Of a stretch of 64,000 nt of DNA, positions 7,724-17,611 are shown piece by piece. The notes below the pieces were generated by a model. It was not told the DNA's origin. It made no database searches and saw nothing but the letters and a program-made list of their open reading frames with translations. A program made the position numbers and the translations under genes. The stretch is from Bacteroides uniformis (GTDB lineage: Bacteria; Bacteroidota; Bacteroidia; Bacteroidales; Bacteroidaceae), in contig NZ_CP102263.1 of the NCBI RefSeq assembly GCF_025147485.1, positions 1,191,501 through 1,255,500 of the forward strand. The letters are read 5' to 3'. The stretch's first letter is position 1, and every line of letters begins with the position of its first letter.

Positions 7724-9130
7724 CTATTCCTGACCTCCCCCTAACGCCTTGTAGAGGTTAATCAGGCTTTGTATTTCAGAAAATCGATTTGCCGTCTGTG
7801 CCAGTTGTGCATTGAGCAATGTCTGCCGGGCGGTAAGCACCTCCAGATAGGTGGTGTTGCCATGCTCCATCAGCAGGGAAGTGCTGCGGGCAGCTGTCTG
7901 CAAGGAAGCTACCTGCTTGTCCAGCAGTTCGCTTTTGGATAGGCTTGTCTGCCAGGCAGTCAAGGCATCGTTCACCTCGCTGCCTGCATTCAGCAATGTC
8001 TGCTGGAAGGCAAGGGAAGCCTCCTCCTGCTGGGCACGGGCTATGCGGTACTGTGCAATGACCTGCCCGCGGGCAAAGAGCGGCTGCGTCAGCGAACCCA
8101 CTGCCGAAGCCAGGAACTTGCCGGGATTCACAATCATTGAACCGGCAGAATTGGTCCAGCCCGCACTCCCGCCCAGCGTGATGGAGGGATAGAAGGCAGA
8201 GCGCGCCGCATTGGTGCCGTAGAACGCCGCTTCCAGTGTCCGCTCAGCCGAGCGGACATCAGGACGGCAGGAAAGCATCTGAACAGGAATCCCTATAGAA
8301 AAGCCCACAGGGAACTGCTGCTCTGCCAGCACACCGCGCTCGTAATGACGGGGCGTCTCTGCCAGCAACAGCGCAAGGCTGTTCTCCACCTGGTTTATCT
8401 GTTCTTCCAAATCAAGCACGGAAGTCTGCACCTGATAGTACGTGGCCTCCATCTGCGACACGGCGGACTCGTTCGCCATGCCCGCATTCATCAGGGCACG
8501 GGTGGAAGCAACGGTTTCCCGCCACGTCTCTTCGGTCTGCCTGGAGATGGCAAGCTGCTGGTCCAGCATCAGCAGGGTATAGTAAGTATTGGCTATCCCG
8601 GCAATGAGCTGGGTACGCACGGCCTGGCGATAGTCCTGACTCTGCGCATAGAGCGCCTTCGACTGTTTCTTGGCATTGCGCATGCGGCCGAAAACATCCA
8701 GCTCCCAACTGGCAGTAACGGGCAGCGAATAGGTCTGTGTGGCCTTGTGGCTGTCAAAGCTGCTCACCGTGCCCTGCGGCGCAAGGGCAAAGGAGGGCAG
8801 GAAGGCAAGCTTTGCGGACAGCAGGGTAGCTTCGGCTTCCTCCACGCGGAGCTGTGCCGACTGGTAGTCGGTATTGTTCTGCAACCCTTGTCCGATGAGT
8901 GCCTGCAGATGTGGGTCGGTGAAAAGCTCGTGCCAGTCCATGCCGCCCAGGCCAAGGTCCAGGCTGTCTTCGGTGGCAGCCGGAGAACCGGCGAGGCTCT
9001 CCGTAAAAGTGGCTATTTCTTCCCCGTAGAGGCCGTCGGGGACCTCGGTAGCAGGTTTGTATTTGGTGTACACGCCGCAACTGCTGAACAGCAAACCGGC
9101 GGCGGACAATAGGATGATATGTTTCTTCAT
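7724..9130 (-). CDS. RND efflux outer-membrane factor, lipoprotein (NodT/OprM type)
   Basis: Forms the outer-membrane and periplasmic exit duct of a tripartite drug efflux pump. The 468-residue protein has a lipoprotein signal (LLSAAGLLFSSC, Cys at about 19) and two copies of the long-helix TolC repeat with the typical segments FDVFGRMRNAKKQ and RPDVRSAERTLEAA. Third gene of the operon after the adaptor and pump, 29 bases after the pump stop. Substrate range cannot be inferred. Confidence 0.93.
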   Translation of the reverse strand: MKKHIILLSAAGLLFSSCGVYTKYKPATEVPDGLYGEEIATFTESLAGSPAATEDSLDLGLGGMDWHELFTDPHLQALIGQGLQNNTDYQSAQLRVEEAEATLLSAKLAFLPSFALAPQGTVSSFDSHKATQTYSLPVTASWELDVFGRMRNAKKQSKALYAQSQDYRQAVRTQLIAGIANTYYTLLMLDQQLAISRQTEETWRETVASTRALMNAGMANESAVSQMEATYYQVQTSVLDLEEQINQVENSLALLLAETPRHYERGVLAEQQFPVGFSIGIPVQMLSCRPDVRSAERTLEAAFYGTNAARSAFYPSITLGGSAGWTNSAGSMIVNPGKFLASAVGSLTQPLFARGQVIAQYRIARAQQEEASLAFQQTLLNAGSEVNDALTAWQTSLSKSELLDKQVASLQTAARSTSLLMEHGNTTYLEVLTARQTLLNAQLAQTANRFSEIQSLINLYKALGGGQE

Positions 9131-9159
9131 TGTTCCAATCTGTTTTTATTTTATTTTCC

Positions 9160-12100
9160 TCAATCTTTCGCCCGTTCTGCCTCACTCTTCTGCTTTTCAA
9201 GCAATACCTGCATATCGGCTTCTTCCTCCATTGGCGGACGAACCTTCTCCTGTAAGTACTCGAAGATGATGTAGAACACCGGAACGACGAAAAGCAGCGC
9301 TAGCGTTCCGATGAGCATGCCGCCTACTACGCCCGTACCCAGCGAAGAGTTACCGTTGGCGCCCGCACCACTCGAGAACATCAGCGGAAGCATACCGAAT
9401 ATCATCGTCAGCACCGTCATCAGGATAGGACGCAAACGGACCTGGGCGGCCGAATAAGCTGATTCCACAATGCCCATTCCCTTGCGGCGCCGCTCGATGG
9501 CATACTCCGTAATCAGGATGGCCGTCTTGGCGAGCAAGCCAATCAGCATAATCACACCCGTCTGCAAATAGATGTTGTTCTCCAATCCCAGAACCTTGGC
9601 AAAGAGGAATGAACCCATCAGCCCGAACGGTACGGAGAAGATGACCGCAAACGGTATCAGGAAACTCTCATAAAGACATGCCAGGATGAGATAGATAAGG
9701 AAGATACAGATGGCATAAATAAAGACAGTCTGCGCACCACCAGTATTGGCTTCCTCACGTGCCATACCTCCGTACTCGTAACCGTAGCCCAGCGGCAATG
9801 TCTGTTCTGCCACTTCCGCAATCACTTTCTGCACTTCACCGGACGAATATCCTTCCGCCGGATTCACATTAGCGGCGATAGCGCTGTACAGATTGAAACG
9901 GTTTGCCGTCTCCGGACCGAGCACCTTATTCAACGTCACGAACTGGCTGACCGGAGCCATCTCCGTACCGTTGCGCACAAACATATTACCCAGTGCTTGT
10001 TCGTCCAGACGATATTCGGGCGATGCCTGCATCATGACGCGGTACACCTTGCCAAACTGATTGTAGTTGGAAATATAGGCACCGCCGCAATAGCTGCCCA
10101 ATGCGTCGAGCACCGCACCCGGCGAGATACCCGCACGCTTGCACTTGGCAGCATCCACATCTACCGATACCTGCGGGAAATTCATGGCATAAGAGGTATA
10201 CGCCATAGCCACTTCGGGACGCTGGTTCAACGCACCCAGAAACTGTATCACTGCCTCGTAGAACGTAGCCATGTCACCACCCGTTCTGTCCTGTAGGTTC
10301 AGCTCCAGGGAGTTACCCATACCATAGCCCGGAATCATACCCGGCTGGAAGCTGAATATCTGTGCCTCCTTCACACCGTAGAACTGTGCATTGAGACGGG
10401 CCACCACAGCGTCGGACGTGTGTTCGCTCCCCTTCCGCTCGCCCCAGTCCTTCAGACGGATGATGATGGTACCGTAGGAAGTGCCCTGACCGGACATCAA
10501 TCCGTATCCTGCCACCTTGGAATAGTGTTCTATCTCGGGAGTGTTTTTCAGGATGTCCTCCAGCTTGTTCATCACCTTCGTGGTTTCTTCCAGCGTGCTT
10601 CCCGGAGACGTGCTGACGTTCACCATGATGACACCCTGGTCCTCCTGCGGCACAAGCCCCGTCTTGGTGGTACTCATCAGGTAAACCAGCAATACGACGG
10701 TAGCCGCCAATGAAGTCCACACCATCCAGCGGTGGTGGATGAAGAACATCACACCTTTCTTATATTTGCCCAGCACGGCGTTGAACGAGGCATTGTATGC
10801 CGCACGCACCCGTCCGTTGATGCTCTTCGCACTCTTCGTACCGTCCGACGGACGCATCATGATGGCACACAAGGCGGGACAAAGCGTCAATGCCGAAATC
10901 ATGGAGATGCCCACCGCCGTTGCCATCGTGACACCGAACTGCGTATAGAACACGCCCGAAGTACCGCCCATAAACGTCACGGGGATAAATACCGCCATGA
11001 ACACGCAGGTACAAGAGATGATGGCCATCGTCACATCGCCCATCGCATCCTTCGTGGCAAGGTAAGGGGACTTGTATCCGGCATCGAACTTGGACTGCAC
11101 CGCCTCCACCACCACGATGGCATCGTCCACCACCGTACCGATGGCAAGCACCAACGCAAACAGCGTCAAGATATTGAGACTGAACCCCGCAGCCACCAGG
11201 CAGGCAAACGTGCCGACCAGCGACACGATAATGGAAATGGAGGGTATAAGCGTACTCTTGAAGTCCTGCAGGAAGAAATACACCACCAGAATTACCAGTA
11301 TAATGGCAATGACCAGTGTCTCCACCACATTGTGTATGGAAGCGAAGAGGAAGTCGTTGGAACTCATCATCGTCACAAATTCCGTCCCTTCGGGCAGGCT
11401 CTTCCTCATCTCGTCTATCTGTGCGGTAATCTGCTTGTTGACGGCGGTTGCGTTGGAGCCTGCCGTCTGGAACATCATGAAAAGTACCGCCGGCTTGCTG
11501 TCCATCTCACTGCGGAAACTATAGGTCAGCGTACCCAGCTCCACATCCGCCACGTCCTTCAGACGGAGCACGGAACCGTCACTCTGCGAGCGTACCACCG
11601 TGTTCTGGAATTCCTCCACACTCTTCAGACGTCCGCGATACTTCATCGTAAACTGGAACACGTTCTTTGAATTCTCGCCCAGCGAACCGGTAGGCGCTTC
11701 GATGTTCTGCTCGCCCAATACGGCGGTCACATCCGAAGGGACCAGTCCATACTGCGCCATCCGTTCCGGTTTCAGCCAGATGCGCATACTGTAGGTATCA
11801 CCCAGCTCCATTACGTCACCCACACCTTCGATACGTTTGATTTGCGGAATCACGTTGATGTCGAGGTAATTGGCAAGGAACGTCTGGTCGTAGCGCCCGT
11901 CGGTGCTCACCAAAGCGCCGATTTGCAGGAAGCTGGTCTGCCGCTTCTGGGTAGTCACACCGATTTTCGTCACTTCGGCGGGCAGCAGTCCCTGCGCCTT
12001 GGATACGCGGTTCTGTACGTTCACCGCAGCCATGTCGGGGTCCGTGCCCTGCTTGAAATAGACTTGTATGGTGGCAGAACCGGCATTGGTGGCGGTAGAA

Positions 12101-12339
12101 CTGATGTACATCATGTTCTCCACACCGTTGATGCTCTCCTCCAACGGCATGATGACACTGTTCAGCACGGCTTCGGCATCGGCGCCGGTGTAGTTGGCAC
12201 TGACATATACCGTAGGAGGCGCAATGTCAGGATATTGTTCCACCGGCAGCGTAAAGAGCGAAATGAGCCCTATCACCAGAATCAGTACGGAGATGGAGAT
12301 AGCCATCACCGGCCGTTTTATAAATATATTTCCTTTCAT
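9160..12339 (-). CDS. RND multidrug efflux pump permease, HAE1 family (AcrB/MexB type)
   Basis: Proton-driven inner-membrane pump, 1059 residues, close to AcrB. The N-terminal helix (FIKRPVMAISISVLILVIGLISL) is followed by the pore and docking domains. The TM4 proton-relay motif GTVVDDAIVVVEAV carries the two conserved aspartates. A second membrane half holds GLLAKTAILITEYA. Partners are encoded on both sides: adaptor upstream (37 bases) and outer-membrane factor downstream. The C-terminal tail is charged and Glu-rich. The AraC gene diverging from this operon is the obvious candidate regulator. Confidence 0.96.
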   Translation of the reverse strand: MKGNIFIKRPVMAISISVLILVIGLISLFTLPVEQYPDIAPPTVYVSANYTGADAEAVLNSVIMPLEESINGVENMMYISSTATNAGSATIQVYFKQGTDPDMAAVNVQNRVSKAQGLLPAEVTKIGVTTQKRQTSFLQIGALVSTDGRYDQTFLANYLDINVIPQIKRIEGVGDVMELGDTYSMRIWLKPERMAQYGLVPSDVTAVLGEQNIEAPTGSLGENSKNVFQFTMKYRGRLKSVEEFQNTVVRSQSDGSVLRLKDVADVELGTLTYSFRSEMDSKPAVLFMMFQTAGSNATAVNKQITAQIDEMRKSLPEGTEFVTMMSSNDFLFASIHNVVETLVIAIILVILVVYFFLQDFKSTLIPSISIIVSLVGTFACLVAAGFSLNILTLFALVLAIGTVVDDAIVVVEAVQSKFDAGYKSPYLATKDAMGDVTMAIISCTCVFMAVFIPVTFMGGTSGVFYTQFGVTMATAVGISMISALTLCPALCAIMMRPSDGTKSAKSINGRVRAAYNASFNAVLGKYKKGVMFFIHHRWMVWTSLAATVVLLVYLMSTTKTGLVPQEDQGVIMVNVSTSPGSTLEETTKVMNKLEDILKNTPEIEHYSKVAGYGLMSGQGTSYGTIIIRLKDWGERKGSEHTSDAVVARLNAQFYGVKEAQIFSFQPGMIPGYGMGNSLELNLQDRTGGDMATFYEAVIQFLGALNQRPEVAMAYTSYAMNFPQVSVDVDAAKCKRAGISPGAVLDALGSYCGGAYISNYNQFGKVYRVMMQASPEYRLDEQALGNMFVRNGTEMAPVSQFVTLNKVLGPETANRFNLYSAIAANVNPAEGYSSGEVQKVIAEVAEQTLPLGYGYEYGGMAREEANTGGAQTVFIYAICIFLIYLILACLYESFLIPFAVIFSVPFGLMGSFLFAKVLGLENNIYLQTGVIMLIGLLAKTAILITEYAIERRRKGMGIVESAYSAAQVRLRPILMTVLTMIFGMLPLMFSSGAGANGNSSLGTGVVGGMLIGTLALLFVVPVFYIIFEYLQEKVRPPMEEEADMQVLLEKQKSEAERAKD

Positions 12340-12376
12340 CTTAATGGGTCATTGATAGTTGATAAAATAGCAATCA

Positions 12377-13495
12377 TCATTTCACTTGCGTTCCTTCGCG
12401 CAGCAGTCCGGCACCTGTGGAAACAATCTCGTCACCCACTTTCAGTCCGTCCAGCACCACGTATTCGCGTCCGTCATTTATTCCTGCCACGGTAATCAGG
12501 GTAGAGACGGCCTTGCCATCCACTACCTTGTATACCAACGTCTTGTCCTGCAACTGTACGGTGGCTTCTTGCGGAATCACAATGCAGTTCTTATACGTGG
12601 CAGGCACCACCACCGTGCCCGATGCCCCGCTATGGAGCAGGCGCGATTCGTTGGGGAAGACCACGCGTGCCACTACCGTACCCGTCTGGCGGTCGATGAC
12701 ACCACTGATGGACTCGATGGTACCTTTCTTGTCGTAGACGGAATTGTCGTTCAGACGCAGCTCTGCCGCCGGCATGTTCTTCAGCGCCTCGTCCATGCTG
12801 CCGTACTGGCGTGTCAGGGCGAGCAACTGGTTCTCGGTCATGGAAAAGTAAACGTACATGTCGCTGTTGTCACTGACCGTTGTCAGCGGTTGCGGCAAGC
12901 TGGGGCTGACCAATGCCCCTGCACGGTAGGGCAATGCCCCCACCACCCCGTCGCTGGGACTCTTCACTTCCGTATAAGAGAGGTTGTTGCGTGCGCTTAT
13001 CTCCTGGGCCTCGGCCTGCGAGAGTTGCGCCTTGGCGGTAAGGTAGCTGTTTTCGGCAGTCTTCAGGCTGAATTCCGAAACCACTTTCTGCGCATACAAT
13101 TCCTTGTTGCTGTTATAAGTCAGTTCGGCAGTAGCCAGTGCGGCACGTGCCGCTTCCACATTGGCAACGGCCGTTTTGAGTGCAGCCTTGTAGGGAACCT
13201 GGTCGATGATGAAAAGCAGTTGTCCCCGGCGCACCTTCTGCCCCTCGGTCACACAAAGCTTCTCGATGGTGCCCGACACTTGCGGATAAATATCTATGTC
13301 CTGCCGTCCGCGTATCGTTGCTGAGTACGAAGTGGAAAGCTCTTTGTCCGTCGCCTCCACTTTCATGGTAGCATAAGAAGGTTTCATTCCGGAAGCATCC
13401 GATGCCTGCTTGCAAGATGCCAAACACATTGTACAACCGACAATCCCTATCAGCCGTATCCATTTCCTGTTCAATGTAATCATACTTTTTCTCAT
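12377..13495 (-). CDS. RND efflux periplasmic adaptor (membrane fusion protein), lipoprotein
   Basis: Bridges pump and outer-membrane factor. A 372-residue lipoprotein (lipobox MCLASC at about residues 20-25) with half a lipoyl domain ending near VTEGQKVRRGQLLF, an alpha hairpin (about 85-155, KTAVANVEAARAALATAEL), the second lipoyl half SPSDGVVGALPYRAGALVSP, then beta-barrel domains. The ATG at 13495 is chosen because the signal peptide starts there; the longer frame to 13555 adds residues with no signal character. First gene of the operon, 210 bases from the divergent AraC gene. Confidence 0.93.
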   Translation of the reverse strand: MRKSMITLNRKWIRLIGIVGCTMCLASCKQASDASGMKPSYATMKVEATDKELSTSYSATIRGRQDIDIYPQVSGTIEKLCVTEGQKVRRGQLLFIIDQVPYKAALKTAVANVEAARAALATAELTYNSNKELYAQKVVSEFSLKTAENSYLTAKAQLSQAEAQEISARNNLSYTEVKSPSDGVVGALPYRAGALVSPSLPQPLTTVSDNSDMYVYFSMTENQLLALTRQYGSMDEALKNMPAAELRLNDNSVYDKKGTIESISGVIDRQTGTVVARVVFPNESRLLHSGASGTVVVPATYKNCIVIPQEATVQLQDKTLVYKVVDGKAVSTLITVAGINDGREYVVLDGLKVGDEIVSTGAGLLREGTQVK

Positions 13496-13705
13496 TGTCT
13501 TTTTGTTAAAACTGGTGGCAAAAGTAGGAGAAAGGAACAACGCCATAATGACCAATTACACTCCAAAGATGTTCCTTTTTCGACATTCATCTTTTTTAAG
13601 GCTAATGAATTGTCTATAAATGACATATAGAACAAGAAAGCCGCATAATGGAACATCCCATATTTCCCATTATTCACCAACTTTGCAAAACGAAAAAGGA
13701 AGAAT

Positions 13706-14617
13706 ATGGAGAAAGGGAACATAAAAATCGTAGAAATCGCGGACTTTAAAAACAGCGAACATGTCCTTGACTATGTAGACAATGACTTTGTCATAATCAA
13801 CAGTCTGGAGGGAAGCCCCTACAATGAAGATACAATAAGATTGGGATGCTTCCTTATCGCTATCTGTCTAGAAGGCTGCATCCAGTTGGACGTCAACTAC
13901 AAAACCTACCAACTGGAAGCAGGCGACTTACTGCTCGGCCTTCCCAATACCATTATCAGCCACGCGATGGTAAGCCCGAAGCACAAGATAAGGCTTGCCG
14001 CATTCTCCACACAGTTCCTACAACGCGTGGTCAAGATGGAGAAGGATACATGGAATACCGTTATGCATATCCACAACAATCCCATAAAGTCTGTCGGGGA
14101 GGAAGGGGACAAGGAAATCTTCAAATTCTACCGAGAACTGCTTATGGCAAAGATAAACGACGAGCCTCATCACTATCACAGGGAAGTGATGCAATACTTG
14201 TTTTCTGCCATTTTCTGTGAGATGTTGGGACACCTCAACAAAGAAGTGAACCCTTCAGAAATGACAGTCGATACAAAAGAAAGCATCAAACAGTCCGACT
14301 ATATCCTGCGTAAGTTTATAGAGATGTTGTCCAAAGACAACGGCATACACCGTTCTGTAGGATATTATGCCGATGCACTCTGCTATAGTCCCAAACACTT
14401 TTCGAAGGTCATCAAGCAGGCATGCGGACGTACACCGCTTGACTTGATTAACGAAAGTGCCATCGAGCACATCAAGTACCGGCTGAAGCATTCGGACAAG
14501 TCCATCAAGGAGATTGCAGAAGAATTTAATTTCCCCAACCAGTCTTTCTTCGGGAAGTATGTGAAGTCTTATCTGGGTATGTCTCCGGCACGCTACCGCA
14601 ATACGAAAGAGGAATGA
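13706..14617 (+). CDS. AraC family transcriptional regulator
   Basis: A 303-residue protein. The N-terminal part (about 1-160) has cupin-like effector strands (LEAGDLLLGLPNTIISH). The C-terminal double helix-turn-helix spans about 200-300, with SVGYYADALCYSPKHFSKVI as the first motif and SIKEIAEEFNFPNQSFFGKY as the second, then the typical GMSPARYR end. It is divergent from the RND operon, so local control of efflux is likely but inferred. A CAACTTTG word 20-odd bases before the start is one mismatch from the -7 consensus. Confidence 0.92.
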   Translation: MEKGNIKIVEIADFKNSEHVLDYVDNDFVIINSLEGSPYNEDTIRLGCFLIAICLEGCIQLDVNYKTYQLEAGDLLLGLPNTIISHAMVSPKHKIRLAAFSTQFLQRVVKMEKDTWNTVMHIHNNPIKSVGEEGDKEIFKFYRELLMAKINDEPHHYHREVMQYLFSAIFCEMLGHLNKEVNPSEMTVDTKESIKQSDYILRKFIEMLSKDNGIHRSVGYYADALCYSPKHFSKVIKQACGRTPLDLINESAIEHIKYRLKHSDKSIKEIAEEFNFPNQSFFGKYVKSYLGMSPARYRNTKEE

Positions 14618-14644
14618 TTTCCCCTACTCTTGGGGCTCACTCCG

Positions 14645-14712
14645 TAAAGGTCTGCATTAGGAAGCTAAACCTTAACTTTACGACGCTAAAGGTCAACTTT
14701 ACGATGGCTAAA
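14645..14712. repeat. 21-22-bp phased repeat (array C)
   Basis: TAAA words recur at 14645, 14666, 14687 and 14709. Units alternate TAAAGG and TAAACC, and two contain a CTTTA that makes the unit an inverted repeat (TAAAG...CTTTA). It fills the 97-base gap between the convergent AraC and dacB genes. Confidence 0.7.
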
Positions 14713-14714
14713 CC

Positions 14715-16154
14715 TCAACGTATCACTTCATCACACACCGCATCCTGGAAAGCGCGTGCTTCCCTGCCCGACAGTGCATTCTGGTTCATGATGGCAAAGG
14801 CTATCTCGTGTCCGTTGCGGGCTTTAAGGTAGCCGGCCAGGCAGTTGATGGCGGTAAAGGAACCCGTCTTGGCATGTACATTTCTGTGGGAAAGGGTGCC
14901 TTTCTTCATGCGGAACTCCAGTGTACCGTCCACGCCGCCAATGGGCAAAGCCTTATAAAGTTTCTGGAAAACATCCGTACGCGAGTAGGCATATCGCAGG
15001 AAAGAAACCAAGAGTTCCGGTGAAATGTAGTTGTAATTGGAAAGGCCGCAACCATCTGCCAGATTATACCTATCGGGGTTATATCCCATCTCTTTTATCA
15101 GCATGCGGATGGCAGAAAGCCCGTCCTCGGCAGAGACACGCTTCTTTCCGCTGCTCTGCACACCCAACCGGCAGAGCATGGCTTCGGCATTGAGATTATC
15201 GCTCTCCTTCATTATCTGTTTCACCACATCCTGCACGGAAGTTTCGTAGGAAGCCATCCGTACGGAGAGGCTGTCTTGCCGGAACTCACCGAAGAGGTAA
15301 GAGACTTCCGCTTCTGCCGCCGGAATGCACCGGATGCCTCGTGCCTGCAACCGTTCCATAAAGGTATGCATGAAGAAGTCCTGCGAAGAAAATATATTGA
15401 CCGTACCTGCACGGCGGGCATCGACGTTGCCCGTCACGGTGATGTTGTTCCCGTTCACCAGCCAGTCGCGCGACACACGGAAACGTCCGGCAGAAGGGGT
15501 ACGGCTTTGGGTCTTGTTCGTCAGTGTATAATAGGAAGAGGCGGGAGTGCATTCAAGGCGTGCGCTGTCGCCCCGTTCGCCGGGTGTGGCGGTAACCTTC
15601 ACCACTCCTTTATTCAGCATCAGCGGTGAGAGGTAGGGCTGGAAGGAATAGGGAGTATCATCCCACAACCAGCCGCTGCCCCAGTACAAGGAGTCTTTCA
15701 TGGAGACATCTCCATACACCTTGCCTTTGATGACAGAGAAGGGGAAACGGGCCACGGTAGCCACCAGGGAATCCAATGCCTCTTCATCAAACTCCGGGTC
15801 GTAACCGCCTATCACATACATATCCCCCTGCAAGGTATCGCGCTCAATGGTTCCCTGATACCACACTTCCGTACGGAACGGCTCGTCGGCTTCGGGACGG
15901 GAAAGGGCGGTAATGGTGGTCAGCAGCTTCATGGTGGAAGCGGGACGGGAAAGCTTGTCCGCCTGATAGCCGTACAAGGGCTTTCCGGCAGTCAGGTCAT
16001 AGACCGAAATGGCCACATTAGAGCCTGCGGGAAGTTTGTGTTCTATCAACGCATCAATCCGCGCAGAGAGCGGCTTCACCGGAGTTACCGTCTCTTGGGG
16101 CCATAATGGGAGCAGGCAGACGGATAAAATTAACAGCAACAATATCCTTTTCAT
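14715..16154 (-). CDS. dacB: D-alanyl-D-alanine carboxypeptidase/endopeptidase (PBP4, peptidase S13)
   Basis: Periplasmic penicillin-binding protein that trims pentapeptides or cleaves D,D-crosslinks in peptidoglycan. A 479-residue protein with a signal peptide at the ATG at 16154 (LLLLILSVCLLPLWPQ). All three active-site motifs are visible: STMK (nucleophile Ser), SDN and KTG. The large insertion between motifs one and two is typical of S13. The frame could extend upstream to 16208, but the signal peptide decides for 16154. Transcribed alone, convergent with the AraC gene. Confidence 0.93.
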   Translation of the reverse strand: MKRILLLLILSVCLLPLWPQETVTPVKPLSARIDALIEHKLPAGSNVAISVYDLTAGKPLYGYQADKLSRPASTMKLLTTITALSRPEADEPFRTEVWYQGTIERDTLQGDMYVIGGYDPEFDEEALDSLVATVARFPFSVIKGKVYGDVSMKDSLYWGSGWLWDDTPYSFQPYLSPLMLNKGVVKVTATPGERGDSARLECTPASSYYTLTNKTQSRTPSAGRFRVSRDWLVNGNNITVTGNVDARRAGTVNIFSSQDFFMHTFMERLQARGIRCIPAAEAEVSYLFGEFRQDSLSVRMASYETSVQDVVKQIMKESDNLNAEAMLCRLGVQSSGKKRVSAEDGLSAIRMLIKEMGYNPDRYNLADGCGLSNYNYISPELLVSFLRYAYSRTDVFQKLYKALPIGGVDGTLEFRMKKGTLSHRNVHAKTGSFTAINCLAGYLKARNGHEIAFAIMNQNALSGREARAFQDAVCDEVIR

Positions 16155-16268
16155 AAATATATTTATCTTTAAAGGCAAAAGTACGACAATCTTACAAATG
16201 AACAACAACGAGGTAGTCTTTTCATAAATTATATCCAGCCATCCATCTTAATATTCCTTTAAAAATAC

Positions 16269-16276
16269 TACTTTTG
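16269..16276 (+). promoter_or_regulatory. -7 promoter element for the M1-like peptidase
   Basis: TACTTTTG, an exact TAnnTTTG match 55 bases before the ATG at 16332. No clear TTTG at -33. Confidence 0.6.
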
Positions 16277-16331
16277 CATAGATTGCATAGGCAAAATCTC
16301 CCAGTTACTATCACTCTAAAATTGATGTACC

Positions 16332-17603
16332 ATGAAACTACAACTTACAATTGCCAGCTTTACAATATGCCTCCTTTTCTCCCCCATGCTTCGGGCACAA
16401 GAATCTCCGCGCATTGTCAGTTATGACTTAACCGTACAGATTGATGTACCGAACCGACAAGTCGAAGTTGGCGGTTCGTTTGAAGTCGATTTCCATGACA
16501 GTGACTCAATCTCGTTGGTACTATGGCGCCATGCCCGTATCGACACACTACGCCACAGCAGCCGGGAGATAACCTACCGTTTCGATACGCTTGCCCCGGC
16601 ACCTGCCCAATTCATTCCCGACGGACGGACCTTGACCCTCTACCGGCCGGCAGGAGCCGATGACCGCTGCCGCATAAATACCCGTTACACACTCTACATG
16701 CAGGAAGTGCAGGGCCCTGCAAAATCATTCAATGACCATTGGATTGAACTTGGTTACTATACGGGATGGTATCCTGTCTGCAACGGTAACCGGGCAGATT
16801 ATTCGCACTTACGAATCGGCATCACTGACGGTTATACGGTGAGCGGCTCAGGTATTATTTCCCATACAGAAGAAGGGATATGGGAAATGGAGCAACCTTG
16901 GGAGAATTTCGACAATGTTATCCTGGCTTCACCCATGCTGAAAAGCCGCCGCATCAATGATAACGGAACTACCATTGAACTTATCTATACAGACTTCCCG
17001 GATGCCGGTGCAGACTCGGCACTTCAATGTTGCCACAATGCCTTGAAATTCTTCCGACGCCTTTATAAAATTGCGGGAGATGAGAATATTTACATGAAAT
17101 TCCTGCTTTCAGCTTCCGGCACCTCAGGAGGGTACAGCCGTAAAAATTTCATTATGCTCAGTTCCCGAACATTCAATGAATATGTACTCAAGAACACCGC
17201 CCACGAAATCGGCCACTTCTGGTGGAACAAGGCTCCGGTGGAATCTTGGCACGACTGGCTGAACGAATCTTTTGCCGAATTCAGTGCTTTGCAATACATA
17301 CGCCACGCCCGCGACGAAAAAGCCTATGCCGCTTACATCGACGCCTACCGTAAGGAAACACGCCATATCCGTCCTATCTGGGGTATTGACCGCAACGACC
17401 GCGAAGCGCATCTTGCCCTCTATAGGAAAGGGTCAGTACTACTCGCCGACCTGCTTGTCCGAGTGGGTGAAGAACCTTTCTTCAACTTTCTGGCAGGTGT
17501 CATCCAAGCCCATATAACAGACACATCGGCTTTCCTGGATTTTGCGGAAAGCCGATTGGGACGTAAAAACCGGGACTGGATTGAAAAGCGGTTAAAAGAA
17601 TAA
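16332..17603 (+). CDS. secreted M1-like zinc peptidase, short and atypical
   Basis: A 423-residue exported protein (signal ending near LRAQ, about 23). An N-terminal beta domain precedes a gluzincin domain with HEIGH at 291-295 and a downstream NESFAEF whose Glu312 aligns with the third zinc ligand. Oddities: only 16 residues separate HExxH from that Glu instead of the usual 18, the GAMEN substrate motif is absent (the matching region reads GTSGGYSRKNF), and the C-terminal domains of full M1 enzymes are missing. Zinc binding looks intact; aminopeptidase specificity is doubtful. It ends 9 bases from the convergent DUF2007 gene. Confidence 0.8.
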   Translation: MKLQLTIASFTICLLFSPMLRAQESPRIVSYDLTVQIDVPNRQVEVGGSFEVDFHDSDSISLVLWRHARIDTLRHSSREITYRFDTLAPAPAQFIPDGRTLTLYRPAGADDRCRINTRYTLYMQEVQGPAKSFNDHWIELGYYTGWYPVCNGNRADYSHLRIGITDGYTVSGSGIISHTEEGIWEMEQPWENFDNVILASPMLKSRRINDNGTTIELIYTDFPDAGADSALQCCHNALKFFRRLYKIAGDENIYMKFLLSASGTSGGYSRKNFIMLSSRTFNEYVLKNTAHEIGHFWWNKAPVESWHDWLNESFAEFSALQYIRHARDEKAYAAYIDAYRKETRHIRPIWGIDRNDREAHLALYRKGSVLLADLLVRVGEEPFFNFLAGVIQAHITDTSAFLDFAESRLGRKNRDWIEKRLKE

Positions 17604-17611
17604 ACACCTGA

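Noticed and set aside
10732..11670. 312-codon frame opposite the RND pump gene
   Set aside because: Antisense shadow; His/Arg-rich low-complexity translation typical of the reverse of a coding strand.
12386..13324. 312-codon frame opposite the efflux adaptor gene
   Set aside because: Antisense shadow of a well supported lipoprotein gene.
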